From CALMEC01 sp964628685 (GTDB taxonomy: Bacteria > Actinomycetota > Thermoleophilia > Miltoncostaeales > Miltoncostaeaceae), in assembly GCA_964628685.1 (NCBI GenBank), contig CAZVNM010000003.1, forward strand, positions 372,001-436,000: a stretch of 64,000 nt of DNA, written 5' to 3'. Each line of letters begins with the position of its first letter. The first letter of the stretch is position 1. Made by a program: the position numbers and the translations under genes. Shown here in pieces: positions 24,176-33,665 of the stretch. Below the pieces are notes generated by a model that searched no databases, had not been told where the DNA came from, and saw only the letters and a list, made by a program, of their open reading frames with translations.

Positions 24176-25606
24176 TCAGCCCGGGATGCCGAACTCCGAC
24201 CAGCGCGCGTCCACGCGGCTGCGCATCTCGTCGCTCATGACGGCCAGGTCGGGCCACGGCCGCACGACGCCCTCGCCCTCCCACTTGCGCGTCGCGTCGA
24301 AGCCGACCTTGGAGCCGTAGGCGAAGTAGGGCGCGGCGTGGTCCAGCGCGTCGACGGGTCCCTCGACCACCAGCATGTCGCGGCCGGCGTCCACGTTGCT
24401 GAACGCGTGGAACGCGACGTCGGAGAGGTTCTGCACGTCCACGTCGTGGTCCACCACCACCACGCAGCGCGAGAGCGACAGCAGACCGAGCCCCCAGATC
24501 GCGCTCATCACCTTCTTCGCGTGGCCCGGGTAGCGCTTCTTGATCGACACGATCGCGCAGTTGTGGAACACGCCCTCCAGCGGCAGGTTGTAGTCCAGGA
24601 TGTCCGGCAGGCTGGTGCGGATGAGCGGCAGGAAGATGCGCTCGGTGGCCTTGCCCAGGAAGAAGTCCTCCATGGGCGGCTTGCCGACGATCGTCGACGA
24701 GTAGACGGCGTCGCGGCGCATCGACATGCCGGTCAGGTGGAACGCCGGGTAGTCGTCCACAGGCGTGTAGAAGCCGGTGTGGTCACCGAACGGCCCCTCA
24801 GGGCGCAGGTCGGTGGCGTCCACGTAGCCCTCCAGCACGATCTCGGCGCTGGCCGGCACCTCCACGTCGACGGTGCGGCACTTCACCATCTCCACCTGCT
24901 TGCCGCGGATGAACCCGGCCAGCATCATCTCGTCGAGCCCCGGCGGGAGCGGCGCGGTCGCGGCGTAGGTCACCACCGGGTCGGTGCCGATGGCCACCGC
25001 CACCGGGATCCGGCCGTCGCTGTCGCGCAGGTGGGACGTGCCGTCCTTGTGGATCTGCCAGTGCATGATGGCCGTCGTCGCATCCAGCTTCTGGATGCGG
25101 TACATGCCGCAGTTGCGCGCGCCGGTCACCGGGTCCTTGCTGAACACGAGCGGCAGCGTGATGAACGGGCCGCCGTCGTCGGGCCAGCAGGTCTGGATGG
25201 GGACGAGGTCCAGGTCGGGCCTGTCGAGCACGACCTCCATGCACGGCCCGTCCTTCACCATCTTGGTGCCCACGGCCGCCAGCTCCTTCAGCTTCCCGAG
25301 GGTCTTGATCTTCTGCACCACACCCTGCGGCGGCTGCAGCTCGAGGAGCTCGGAAATGCGGCCGGCGAGGTCGTCGGGGTGGTCGACGCCGAGCGCCATG
25401 CCCAGGCGCCGCCAGCTGCCGAACTGGTTGATGAGCACCGGCATGCGGCTGCCGCGGACGTTCGTGAACAGGAGCGCCGGCCCCTGGCGCTTCATCACGC
25501 GGTCTGCGATCTCGGTGATCTCGAGGTGCGGGTCGACCTCCGCGGTCACCTCCACCAGCTCGCCGGCCTTCCGCAGCGCATCGATCCACTCACGCAGGTC
25601 ACGCAT
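24176..25606 (-). CDS. ubiD: UbiD-family prenylated-FMN-dependent decarboxylase (probably menaquinone pathway)
   Basis: 476 aa, the normal UbiD length. Decarboxylases of this family use prenylated FMN made by UbiX. Conserved segments seen include NCGMYRIQKLD near residue 165, MHWQIHKDG near 180, the catalytic-loop region EGPFGDHTGFYTP near 275 and ERIFLPL near 320. The organism's bc complex is menaquinol-type, so a role in menaquinone synthesis is likely, but aromatic acid decarboxylation cannot be excluded. ATG at 25606 overlaps the upstream gene by 8 nt; part of a hemB-hemL-unknown-ubiD operon. Confidence 0.88.
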   Translation of the reverse strand: MRDLREWIDALRKAGELVEVTAEVDPHLEITEIADRVMKRQGPALLFTNVRGSRMPVLINQFGSWRRLGMALGVDHPDDLAGRISELLELQPPQGVVQKIKTLGKLKELAAVGTKMVKDGPCMEVVLDRPDLDLVPIQTCWPDDGGPFITLPLVFSKDPVTGARNCGMYRIQKLDATTAIMHWQIHKDGTSHLRDSDGRIPVAVAIGTDPVVTYAATAPLPPGLDEMMLAGFIRGKQVEMVKCRTVDVEVPASAEIVLEGYVDATDLRPEGPFGDHTGFYTPVDDYPAFHLTGMSMRRDAVYSSTIVGKPPMEDFFLGKATERIFLPLIRTSLPDILDYNLPLEGVFHNCAIVSIKKRYPGHAKKVMSAIWGLGLLSLSRCVVVVDHDVDVQNLSDVAFHAFSNVDAGRDMLVVEGPVDALDHAAPYFAYGSKVGFDATRKWEGEGVVRPWPDLAVMSDEMRSRVDARWSEFGIPG

Positions 25607-26099
25607 CGAACACCTCGTCCATCTCGGGGGTGGGGGGAAGGGTGGCCGCCAGGGCACGAAGCGGTGCGGTGTCGCCGTCGGTGCGCAGGGCGTCCTTGGC
25701 GCGCTCGAGCGCCTCGTCGATGTCGCCGCCGCCGGCGATGCTCGCCACCGTCGCACGCCACAGGTCGGGGAGCCGCGCCGGTTCGTCCATCGCCACCAAC
25801 GACGCAGAGAGCGCCACCAGATCGGCCAGCTGGTGGATGATCCGCAGGTCGCCCGCCTCCGCCACCTGCACCAGACCGTGGGCGTAGCAGTAGTCGCCGG
25901 CCAGCACACGCGCCTCGTGGGGCATGTCGAGCAGCCGGGCCGTGCCGTGGTGCAGCAGGAAGCCCTCCAGGATCAGGTCGAGCCCGTCCGCCGCGCGACC
26001 GGTGAGCCCCGGGGCCGCAAGCGGAGCCACGACGACACCGGGATCCGGCTCGATCAGCCGGTCGGCGAGGCTCGGTTGGTTGGCGAGCGCGCTCCTCAC
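25599..26099 (-). CDS. Helical protein of unknown function between hemL and ubiD
   Basis: 166 aa. I do not recognise it with confidence. The sequence is alpha-helical, soluble and acidic; the segment LAGDYCYAHGLVQVAEAGD near residue 75 faintly resembles a helix of trans-isoprenyl diphosphate synthases, but no DDxxD metal motif is present. The GTG start at 26099 overlaps the hemL stop (GTGA), and its end overlaps ubiD by 8 nt, so all three are translated together. A link to menaquinone side-chain or haem metabolism is possible from context only. Confidence 0.7.
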   Translation of the reverse strand: MRSALANQPSLADRLIEPDPGVVVAPLAAPGLTGRAADGLDLILEGFLLHHGTARLLDMPHEARVLAGDYCYAHGLVQVAEAGDLRIIHQLADLVALSASLVAMDEPARLPDLWRATVASIAGGGDIDEALERAKDALRTDGDTAPLRALAATLPPTPEMDEVFDA

Positions 26100-27346
26100 A
26101 GACGGTCGGCCGCACGCGCCAGCGCGCCCGCGGTCTGGTCCAGCTGTTCCCTGCCGTGGGTGAGCCCCGTGAACCAGCACTCGAACTGCGACGGCGGCGG
26201 GTACACGCCCTCCTCCAGGAGGGCCCGTGCGAACCGGCCGTACGCCTCGGTGTCGCTGGCGGTGGCGCTCGCGTAGTCGGTCACGGCACCGTCGGTGAAG
26301 AACGGCGTCATCATCGATCCGATGCGGTTGATCACGACCGGTGCACCGCTCTCGCGGAGGGCGTTCTCCAGCGCCGCGCCGCTCTCCTCCAGCCGCTCGT
26401 ACACGCCGGGCTCGGCCAGCGCGCCCAGCACCGAGAGGCCGGCGGTGGTCGCGAGGGGGTTCCCGGACAGGGTGCCCGCCTGGTAGCAGGGGCCCTCGGG
26501 TGCGAGCTCGCGCATGATCTCGCGCCGGGCGCCGAACGCCCCCACCGGCAGGCCGCCGCCGATGATCTTGCCCAGGCACGTGATGTCGGCCGCGATGCCG
26601 AAGCGCTCCTGCGCACCACCGTGTGCCAGACGGAATCCGGTGATGACCTCGTCCAGGATGAGGAGCGCACCGGTGCGGTCGCACGCCGCGCGCAGCCCGG
26701 CCAGGTAGCCGTCGGCGGGAAGGACCGTGCCCATGTTGCCGGCCACCGGTTCGATGATGATGGCCGCAGCGCCCTCGAGCGCCGCCTCGGCGGCGGCCAG
26801 GTCGTTGTAGGGCACCAGGCGGGTGTGGGTCACCGCGCCCTCGGGCACGCCCGGGCTGTTGGGGTGGCCCAGGGTGGTCGCACCGCTTCCGGCCTCGACC
26901 AGCAGCGGGTCGATGGCCCCGTGGTAGCCGCCGATCGTCTTCACGATCGCGTCGCGTCCGGTGGCGGCTCGGGCAAGGCGGATGGCACCGGTCACGGCCT
27001 CGCTGCCCGAGCTCGTCATCCGCAGCTGCTCGATGGACGGGAACGCCGCGGTGACCGCCTCGGCGAACACGATCTCCCGCTCGGTCGGCGCGCCGTAGGA
27101 CGTGCCGCGCGGCAGCGCGTCGCGCAGGGCGTCGAGGGTGGCGGGGTCGGCGTGACCCAGGATCGCGGGTCCCCAGCTTGAGAGATAGTCCACGTAGCGG
27201 GTGCCCTCGGCGTCCCAGACGTAGGGACCCTCGGCCCGGTCGATGAAGACCGGTGAGCGTCCGATGGAGCGCATGGCGCGGACCGGGGAGTTCACCCCGC
27301 CCACCAGCACCCGCTGGGCGCGTTCGTAGAGTTGGGCGCTGGTCAC
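26096..27346 (-). CDS. hemL: Glutamate-1-semialdehyde 2,1-aminomutase
   Basis: 416 aa. It converts glutamate-1-semialdehyde to 5-aminolevulinate in C5-pathway tetrapyrrole synthesis. Signature segments are VGGVNSPVRA near residue 14, SSGSEAVTGAIRLAR near 115, DEVITGFR near 235, the PLP lysine in CLGKIIGGGLPVGAFG near 263, and GTLSGNPLA. The GTG at 27346 is chosen because it overlaps the hemB stop (GTGA) and gives the standard N-terminus. It supplies the precursor used by HemB. Confidence 0.94.
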   Translation of the reverse strand: MTSAQLYERAQRVLVGGVNSPVRAMRSIGRSPVFIDRAEGPYVWDAEGTRYVDYLSSWGPAILGHADPATLDALRDALPRGTSYGAPTEREIVFAEAVTAAFPSIEQLRMTSSGSEAVTGAIRLARAATGRDAIVKTIGGYHGAIDPLLVEAGSGATTLGHPNSPGVPEGAVTHTRLVPYNDLAAAEAALEGAAAIIIEPVAGNMGTVLPADGYLAGLRAACDRTGALLILDEVITGFRLAHGGAQERFGIAADITCLGKIIGGGLPVGAFGARREIMRELAPEGPCYQAGTLSGNPLATTAGLSVLGALAEPGVYERLEESGAALENALRESGAPVVINRIGSMMTPFFTDGAVTDYASATASDTEAYGRFARALLEEGVYPPPSQFECWFTGLTHGREQLDQTAGALARAADRL

Positions 27347-28341
27347 TCGTTCAGCCACGTGGCGGCGTCCTCGGCGGCGTAGGTGATGATCAGGTCGGCG
27401 CCTGCGCGGCGCAGCCCCACAAGGGTTTCGAGGGTGGCCTCGCGCTCGTCCAACCACCCGCGCTCGGCGGCGGCCTTCAGCATGGCCCATTCACCGCTCA
27501 CCCAGTAGGCGGCCAGGGGGAGCGTGGTCGCGTCGCGCACGCGGTGGATGACGTCCATGTAGGTGGTGGCGGGCTTCACCATCACCATGTCGGCGCCCTC
27601 CGCCTCGTCCTGCGCAATCTCGCGCAGCGCCTCGCGCGCGTTGGCGGGGTCCATCTGGTACCCCTTCCGGTCGCCGAAACCGGGGGCGGAACCGGCGGCG
27701 TCGCGGAACGGGCCGTAGAAGGCGCTGGCGTACTTGACCGCGTACGACATGACCGCCACGTCGTCGCGTCCGTCGGCGTCCAGGGCGGCGCGGATGGCAC
27801 CCACGCGTCCGTCCATCATGTCGCTGGGCGCCACCACGTCGGCGCCGGCGGCCGCGTGGCTGGCGGCGGCCCGGGCGATGATCTCGATGCTCTCGTCGTT
27901 GTCGATGCGCCCGTCGGTGATGACGCCGCAGTGGCCGTGGTCGGTGTAGGCGCACAGGCAGACGTCGGTCATGACCACCATGTCCGGCGCCGCGTCCTTG
28001 ATGGCCCGGATGGCCCGCTGGGCCGATCCCTCGGGGTCGTACGCGCTCGTCGCCCGGTCGTCCTTGTCGTCGGTCACCCCGAAGATGAGCACGCTCGGCA
28101 CACCCAGCTCGTACGCGCGGCGGGCGCGTTCGGCCAGGATGTCCGGTGTCTGACGCGCCTGGCCGGGGAGCGATGCGATGGGCTCCTCACGGCCCTCGCC
28201 GGCGATGGCGAAGAGCGGCAGGATGAGCTGGTCGGGTGCGACGCGCGTCTCGCGCACCATGGCGCGGAGGGTGGCGCCGCGGCGGTTGCGGCGGGGGCGG
28301 ACGGTGGGGAAGGTCCCCGGCGTGGCGGGCGTGCGGGTCAC
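27343..28341 (-). CDS. hemB: Delta-aminolevulinic acid dehydratase (porphobilinogen synthase)
   Basis: 332 aa. It condenses two 5-aminolevulinate molecules to porphobilinogen. The two Schiff-base lysine regions are SYAVKYASAFYGPFRDA near residue 195 and MVKPATTYMDV near 248. A zinc-type cysteine cluster DVCLCAYTDHGHCG lies near residue 120. Start taken as the GTG at 28341, which directly follows a TACACT hexamer 7 bases upstream and suggests a leaderless message. It is the first gene of the hemB-hemL-unknown-ubiD operon. Confidence 0.93.
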   Translation of the reverse strand: MTRTPATPGTFPTVRPRRNRRGATLRAMVRETRVAPDQLILPLFAIAGEGREEPIASLPGQARQTPDILAERARRAYELGVPSVLIFGVTDDKDDRATSAYDPEGSAQRAIRAIKDAAPDMVVMTDVCLCAYTDHGHCGVITDGRIDNDESIEIIARAAASHAAAGADVVAPSDMMDGRVGAIRAALDADGRDDVAVMSYAVKYASAFYGPFRDAAGSAPGFGDRKGYQMDPANAREALREIAQDEAEGADMVMVKPATTYMDVIHRVRDATTLPLAAYWVSGEWAMLKAAAERGWLDEREATLETLVGLRRAGADLIITYAAEDAATWLNE

Positions 28342-28348
28342 GGGGCCG

Positions 28349-28354
28349 AGTGTA
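28349..28354 (-). promoter_or_regulatory. Candidate -10 element of the hemB operon
   Basis: On the minus strand TACACT ends 7 bases before the hemB GTG. Transcription would then begin at or near the start codon, as in leaderless actinobacterial messages. No clear -35 element is visible. Confidence 0.5.
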
Positions 28355-28418
28355 TCGAGCCGGCATCGGCCCGAGCCGACGGGCGTGCGCCGAGGGTTGC
28401 GGCGGACCGATGAGCGGT

Positions 28419-28442
28419 GGGTGTGGGTCGCGATCCACACCC
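28419..28442. terminator. Inverted repeat upstream of hemB
   Basis: GGGTGTGG and CCACACCC form an 8-bp stem with an 8-nt loop (itself GC-rich and self-complementary, GTCGCGAT). It lies between repeat locus C and the hemB promoter and may end transcription arriving from argS. There is no T tail. Confidence 0.4.
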
Positions 28443-28504
28443 TGCGACGGGGTGACGGATGGGTCCCCCGCTTCCGTTGCGACCGGCGTCCACGCAATCG
28501 ATCC

Positions 28505-28857
28505 GTTCAATCGAGCGGCGGCGACCGTTCACTCCTGGACGAAGGCGTGACGGTTTCGTGGTTCTGTCGTCACAGGTTGGCCGGATCGTGCGCGGCTGCG
28601 CGGGTCCGGCCGTAGCGTCGAGCAGCGTGGCGAGAACCACCTCCGTCTTCATCGGATCGATCCTCCCGCCGGCGGTCCATTCGATTGAGCGGCGTTGACG
28701 TTCAATTGAACGTCGGCGACAGTTCACGGGTGTGCGTCCCTCGGTGTGGTCCGCCTCAGGATCCGGCGTGGCCGGGCCGATCTGACGGGTCCGGTCGGTC
28801 CATTCGATTGACGGGCGGTGGACGTTCGATTGGGCGTTGGCGTCCGTTCACTCCTGG
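28505..28857. repeat. Intergenic repeat, locus C (three units of the 22-bp-phased box family)
   Basis: Three triplets or doublets of 12-bp boxes are seen. Unit 1: 28505-28516 and 28527-28538. Unit 2: 28679-28690, 28700-28711 (the perfect palindrome GTTCAATTGAAC) and 28722-28733. Unit 3: 28802-28813, 28824-28835 and 28846-28857. Boxes are 21-22 bp apart centre to centre. Units 1 and 3 share the flank GTTCACTCCTGGACG and then a GGTTTCGTGGTTC stretch. This occupies most of the 672-bp gap 28342-29013; no gene is credible there. Confidence 0.85.
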
Positions 28858-28900
28858 ACGGAGGTGTGATGGTTTCGTGGTTCCGCCGCCACATGTCCTG

Positions 28901-28924
28901 CCGGGCCGGGCCGGGCCGGGCCGG
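28901..28924. repeat. CCGGG pentanucleotide repeat
   Basis: Almost five copies of CCGGG in a row, in the intergenic region between repeat locus C and the argS stop codon. Such simple repeats can slip, but no gene reads through it. Confidence 0.7.
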
Positions 28925-29013
28925 TGCGGGCACCGGGTGGGCACCCGGAACCGTCCGAGCCGCAGCCACAGTCCCCCGCGACTCCCGGCCGCGTACGCGG
29001 ACGACCGGGAGCG

Positions 29014-30744
29014 TTACATGCGCTCCGGCGACTCCAGGCCCAGGAGGTCCAGCCCGGTCACGAGCACGCGCAGCGTGACGGCGGCCAGCGACAGACGCGA
29101 CGCGCGGACGGCCAGGTCCTCGGCCTTCAGGACCGGGCAGCGCTCGTAGAACGCGCTGAACGCCTGGGCGATGTCGAACAGGTGCGCGCACAGGCGGTGT
29201 GGGGTCAGGTCCCGGCCGACCTCGGCCACGACGGTGCCGAACCCCAGGACGAGGAGCGCCAGCTCGCGCTCGGCCGAATCGCCGATGAGGATCGGCGCAT
29301 CCTGGGCGGCCGGGTCGAGTCCGGCGTTGCGGAAGATGGAGCGCACCCTGGCGGCGGCGTACTGCATGTAGGGGCCGGTGCTTCCGGTGAACGCCACCAT
29401 GCGGTCCAGGTCGAACATGTAGTCGCTGTCGTGCGCCACCGACAGGTCGGCGTACTTCACCGCGCCGATCCCGACGGCGGGAGCGATGGCGGCACGCGTC
29501 GCCTCGTCCAGGTCGGGACGGGCGTCGTCGATCACCTCGCGGGCACGGGCGACCGCCGAGTCCAGCAGGTCCATCAGCCGCGGTGAGTCACCCGAGCGGG
29601 TCTTCAGCATCTTGCGGTCGGTGCCCACCACGGTGCCGATCTGGACGTGCACGGCCTCGACGTCGTCCGGCAGCCAGCCGGCCATGCGCGCCGCGGCGAA
29701 CACCATCTGGAAGTGCAGTGATTGCGTCACCCCGACGACATAGAGGATGCGGTCCGCCCCCAGGTCGCGCACCCGGTGACGGATGGTGGCCAGGTCGGTG
29801 GTGGCGTATCCGTACCCGCCGTCGGACTTGCGGATGATGAGCGGGAGGGGCTCGCCGTCGCGGCCGGTGAAGCCCTCCGGGAAGACGCACAGGGCACCGT
29901 CGCTCACCACCGCCACGCCGCGCGATTCGAGCTCGTCGCACACGTCGGCCAGGGCGTCGTTGTAGGTGCTCTCACCGGCGATGTGCGCGTCGGTGAGGGT
30001 CACGTCCAGCGCACCGTAGATCCGGTTGAAGTAGACGCGCGAGCGTTCGAACAGACGGCTCCACAGGGCGAGCGTCTCGGGGTCGCCCGCCTGCATCGCC
30101 ACCACCCGGCGACGGGAGCGTTCGGCGAACGCCGGGTCGTCGGTGAACTGCGCGTGGGCGGCCTGGTAGAAGGCGTTGGGGTCGGTCTCGACGGCGGCGG
30201 CCTCGTCCGAGTCGGGCCCCACGTCCAGGAGACGTTCGATCAGCATCCCGAACGGCGTGCCCCAGTCGCCGATGTGGTTCTGGCGGAGGACGGTGTGGCC
30301 GAGACGTTCGAGTGTGCGCACCAGCGCGTCACCCACCACCGTCGTGCGCAGGTGCCCGACGTGCATCTCCTTGGCCACGTTGGGTGCCGAGTAGTCGACC
30401 ACGACCGTCTGGGCCGGCGGCGTGGGGATGCCGCAGGTGGGATCGGTGGTGAGCGCGCTCGTCCGTTCGGCCAGGAACGCGTCGTCGTACGTGACGTTGA
30501 TGAAGCCCGGACCCGAGACCTCCACCGTCGCGACGCCGTCCAGGTCGAGTCGCCCGGCGATGTCGGCGGCCACTTCGCGCGGCTGTCGTCCGGCGCGTTT
30601 GGCGAGCGCCATGGCGGCGTTCAGCTGCAGGTCGGCGAACTGCGAGGGACGCACGACCGGGTCGGCGTCGGCGAACTCGTCCCCCAGCGCGGCGGTGATC
30701 GCGGTGCGGGCGGCCACGACGACGGTGTCGAGGGGGTCGGGCAT
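29014..30744 (-). CDS. argS: Arginyl-tRNA synthetase
   Basis: 576 aa, class I synthetase that charges tRNA-Arg in the cytoplasm. Visible are the N-terminal Add1 domain, the DYSAPNVAKEMHVGHLRTTVVGD segment (HVGH is the HIGH motif near residue 130, broken here across the text), a KMLKTRSGD version of the KMSK loop near 390, and a C-terminal DALR anticodon-binding domain (FYERCPVLKAEDLAVRASRL). The ATG at 30744 follows TAGGCT by 8 bases, so a leaderless start is plausible. Confidence 0.95.
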   Translation of the reverse strand: MPDPLDTVVVAARTAITAALGDEFADADPVVRPSQFADLQLNAAMALAKRAGRQPREVAADIAGRLDLDGVATVEVSGPGFINVTYDDAFLAERTSALTTDPTCGIPTPPAQTVVVDYSAPNVAKEMHVGHLRTTVVGDALVRTLERLGHTVLRQNHIGDWGTPFGMLIERLLDVGPDSDEAAAVETDPNAFYQAAHAQFTDDPAFAERSRRRVVAMQAGDPETLALWSRLFERSRVYFNRIYGALDVTLTDAHIAGESTYNDALADVCDELESRGVAVVSDGALCVFPEGFTGRDGEPLPLIIRKSDGGYGYATTDLATIRHRVRDLGADRILYVVGVTQSLHFQMVFAAARMAGWLPDDVEAVHVQIGTVVGTDRKMLKTRSGDSPRLMDLLDSAVARAREVIDDARPDLDEATRAAIAPAVGIGAVKYADLSVAHDSDYMFDLDRMVAFTGSTGPYMQYAAARVRSIFRNAGLDPAAQDAPILIGDSAERELALLVLGFGTVVAEVGRDLTPHRLCAHLFDIAQAFSAFYERCPVLKAEDLAVRASRLSLAAVTLRVLVTGLDLLGLESPERM

Positions 30745-30844
30745 CGCGGGGGAGCCTAGCCGGGTGGTTTGCCGCCGCGCCGCCCGGCGTGCGACCACCC
30801 TCGCTCGCCGACGCCGGCGGACCGGTGTGCGCCATGATTGACCG

Positions 30845-31492
30845 GTGAGCGAGCGGGTTCCGACCGCGGACGCGATCATCCGCGGATACCTGGCGGGCGC
30901 CTTCCCCATGGACATCGACGGGGCCGTCGGCTTCTACCACTGCGACCCGCGCACCGTCATCCCCATCGACGCGTTCCGGGTCCCGCGGTCGGTGCGTCGC
31001 GGCATGCGCCGGGCGGGATTCGAGGCCCGCGTCGACACGGCGTTCACCGAGGTCGTCGCGGCCTGCGGCGGGGAGCGCGACGGCGGCCGGTGGCTCACAC
31101 GTCGCCTCGCGCACCGCTACATCGAGCTCCACCACCGCGGCTTCGCGCACAGCATGGAGGTCTGGCGCGAGGGGCGGCTGGTGGGCGGCCTCTTCGGCAT
31201 TTCGATCGGCGGGCTCTTCACAAGCGAGAGCATGTTCCACCGTGAGTCGGACGCCGGCAGCGCCGCCATCGTCTGCACCCACCGGCGTCTGCGCGCACGC
31301 GGCTATCGTCTGTGGGACGTCCAGATGACGTCGTCGCACACGGCGCGCTTCGGTGCGGTGGAGGTGGACCAGGCGGAGTACCTCGACCTCTTGCGCGACG
31401 CCCTGGAGGTGGTCTGCGAGTTCGGCGGCGACCCGGAGGTGGAGGAGGACGATCACCGCGGGATGACGCCGGGCGAGGATCTTCCGGGCTGA
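30845..31492 (+). CDS. aat: Leucyl/phenylalanyl-tRNA--protein transferase
   Basis: 215 aa, normal length. It adds Leu or Phe from tRNA to proteins with N-terminal Arg/Lys, marking them for N-end-rule degradation by ClpAP-type proteases. Motifs include GYLAGAFPM near residue 14, the WLTRR and HSMEVWREGRLVGGLFGISIGGLF core near residues 84-126, FTSESMFHRESDAGS and LWDVQM near 155. GTG start at 30845. It stands alone, divergent from argS. Confidence 0.93.
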   Translation: MSERVPTADAIIRGYLAGAFPMDIDGAVGFYHCDPRTVIPIDAFRVPRSVRRGMRRAGFEARVDTAFTEVVAACGGERDGGRWLTRRLAHRYIELHHRGFAHSMEVWREGRLVGGLFGISIGGLFTSESMFHRESDAGSAAIVCTHRRLRARGYRLWDVQMTSSHTARFGAVEVDQAEYLDLLRDALEVVCEFGGDPEVEEDDHRGMTPGEDLPG

Positions 31493-31763
31493 CGACGTCC
31501 ACCCGTCCGCGCGGCGTTACCGCGCAGTGGTACCTGACACCCGGCTTCTCACTGCGGCCGTCCCGTCGCTGACGAATACCGGTGCCGCCACCGCGTCGTC
31601 CGAGGTCTCGGCATGGATCACCCGACGAACGTCACCGCTCGCCGACCCCCGCGCGTGACGCACCCGGTTCCTGACACCATGTGCGTCACCACGCCCGTCA
31701 GTGGTCGCGGATGGCTGCCCGGTCACCCTCTCGGGACGGAGGGATGAGTCGCGACGGACCGCC

Positions 31764-33245
31764 TCAGCGGTCGGCGACGGCCCGTATGCGCACCGTGCGG
31801 GTCTCGCCCCGCTCCGTCCAGGAAACCCGCATGATCGAACCGGGGACCGCGCGGCCGCCAAGCCGCGCCAGCGATACCCCGGCCGGCGCGATGAAGCGCA
31901 CGACCTCGGCGCGGGAGCCTCCGGTCTGAACCGAGACCCGCACCCGCATCGCCATCGGGGTCGTGATCCGCAGCGCCGGCGCCGCGGCGCGGGCGGGACC
32001 GCACGTCGTGGCGCACGCCACGGGCTGGCGCACCCGTACGAGCGACACGGTACGTCGGATCGACCTCGGCGCGTCCACCAATCGGTACCTGGACACAAGT
32101 CCGCGGCCGGTCATGTCCGTCAGGCTCTCCGTCATGACCGCGACGGATCCGTCGGCGAGCCCCGTGGCGTCCCTGATCGGTGTCGAGGCTCCGATGATCC
32201 ATCGGGTGCGTCCCGTCCGGTCCAGGCCGCGGACCTGGTGGAGACCCGGACTGATCGGGGCGACGATCACTCCGCCACGCCAGGTCCCGAAGACCCGGAT
32301 CGGCCACGGTGGGCGTCCGGTCCACACGACGCGACCGGTCGTGAGATCGCGGCCGCGCACGACCGGCGGCGTCGCCCGTGAGGCGGCGAGCACCTGACGT
32401 GAGTCGGAATCGATGGCCAGCACGTTCTGGCTCTCGGGCATCCGCCAGCGCTCGGCGCCGTCCGGTCCCAGCACCACCGCCTGTGATGTCGGCGCGGATG
32501 CAACGAGGGTTTCGCGGGTGCCGAACCAGAGCCGCCACGCGCCGGGGACGCGGCGACGCCACTGCACCGCGCCGTCCTCGGCTCGCAGGCCGACCAGGGT
32601 TGTCGCCGAAACGGTGCCCGCTGATGTGGAGGGGGCGGGCAACGCTGCGGCGATCGTGTCCGCTCCCGTCGACACGACCCGACGGAAGGGAACCATCCCG
32701 TACTGGGGATCCACAGGATCCGGATCGACGTACCGCCATCGCTCGACCCCGTCGCGCTGCGCGGTGATCGCGCCGATCACGTCGTCCAGGAACGGGAACT
32801 CTTGAATGCACGCACCGTCGCGCCGCACGACGCCCTCACACGCCGCGACCTCCCGGCCCGTCGCGGTGACGGCCCACGTGCGCCCGCTGTCGCCGAACGG
32901 ACCGAACGATCCATCGGGCTGTTCCCCGCCTGCGCCGTCTCGGCCGGCGCAGTTGCCGCACGACGCATCGGAGGCGCGCCACCAGCGCACCGTGCCGGTG
33001 GGTCCAATCCGCATCGCGATCGAGGGCGGATCGCCGGGCGTGTCCGAGTAGGCGAGGAGGTCGCCGTTCGCCGCTCCGATCACGCCGCCGCCCGCGGCGA
33101 TGTCCCAGTCCCCGACCCGAACGGCGATCGGCCAGCCGCGCTCGACGGTCGGTCGGATCGGCGCGGACGCAGCCCCCGCCGCCGTCATCAGCAGCAGCAG
33201 GCTGGCCATCGCAGCGGTGAGGAAGGTGCCGGAACGCATGAGCAA
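31764..33245 (-). CDS. Secreted protein with PQQ-like beta-propeller repeats
   Basis: 493 aa. A Sec signal peptide is clear (residues 1-28, ending AAGAASA). The mature part contains repeated segments of the form GxxxWR/W with alternating beta strands (for example GTVRWWRASD near 85, DGVERWRYVDPD near 163, DGAVQWRRRVPG near 223, DGAERWRMPES near 258), typical of PQQ/WD-like propellers. Two cysteine groups are present in the first half (CGNCAG, CEGVV...DGAC). The C-terminus is a separate Ig-like region. No catalytic motif is evident. Upstream at 31493-31763 I see nothing notable. Confidence 0.75.
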   Translation of the reverse strand: MLMRSGTFLTAAMASLLLLMTAAGAASAPIRPTVERGWPIAVRVGDWDIAAGGGVIGAANGDLLAYSDTPGDPPSIAMRIGPTGTVRWWRASDASCGNCAGRDGAGGEQPDGSFGPFGDSGRTWAVTATGREVAACEGVVRRDGACIQEFPFLDDVIGAITAQRDGVERWRYVDPDPVDPQYGMVPFRRVVSTGADTIAAALPAPSTSAGTVSATTLVGLRAEDGAVQWRRRVPGAWRLWFGTRETLVASAPTSQAVVLGPDGAERWRMPESQNVLAIDSDSRQVLAASRATPPVVRGRDLTTGRVVWTGRPPWPIRVFGTWRGGVIVAPISPGLHQVRGLDRTGRTRWIIGASTPIRDATGLADGSVAVMTESLTDMTGRGLVSRYRLVDAPRSIRRTVSLVRVRQPVACATTCGPARAAAPALRITTPMAMRVRVSVQTGGSRAEVVRFIAPAGVSLARLGGRAVPGSIMRVSWTERGETRTVRIRAVADR

Positions 33246-33386
33246 CCAGTCTCGTCGACGAGGTGATTATCGCGCGTCGGGACTCGGGCGTGCGAGGCGG
33301 ACGGGTATGGCGGTGACCCGAGCCGGGCGGGGTCGCCGCGCGACGGTCGCTGGGGTGATGCGCGGAGGACCAGGTTCCGCAGGCGC

Positions 33387-33665
33387 CTACGTGTGCTCGC
33401 CCGCCAGCCTCCGCCGCAGCTCCTGCACCACCGAGAGCTCGGCCTCCGCCCGTTCCATCTCGGCGCGGTAGCCGGACACGTCGGCGAAGCGCGGCTGCTG
33501 CAGCGCGGAGCGCACCAGCTCGAGTCGTGCCTCCGGCCAGTCCTCCACCAGACGGTGCTCCTCCTCCGCCACGGCCAGGGCCTCCGACAGTTCGTCGACC
33601 ACCCGCATCAGCCGCTCCGATTCGTCGGCCACCTGATCGCCCAGCCTGCGATGAACCTCGTTCAC
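33387..33665 (-). CDS. Small coiled-coil protein of the ABC exporter operon
   Basis: 92 aa. It is almost entirely charged and helical, with heptad-like Leu/Val spacing, and no membrane segment or known domain. Its ATG overlaps the permease stop by four bases (33662-33665), so it is probably coexpressed with the ABC-2 exporter as an accessory. Function unknown. Confidence 0.65.
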   Translation of the reverse strand: MNEVHRRLGDQVADESERLMRVVDELSEALAVAEEEHRLVEDWPEARLELVRSALQQPRFADVSGYRAEMERAEAELSVVQELRRRLAGEHT

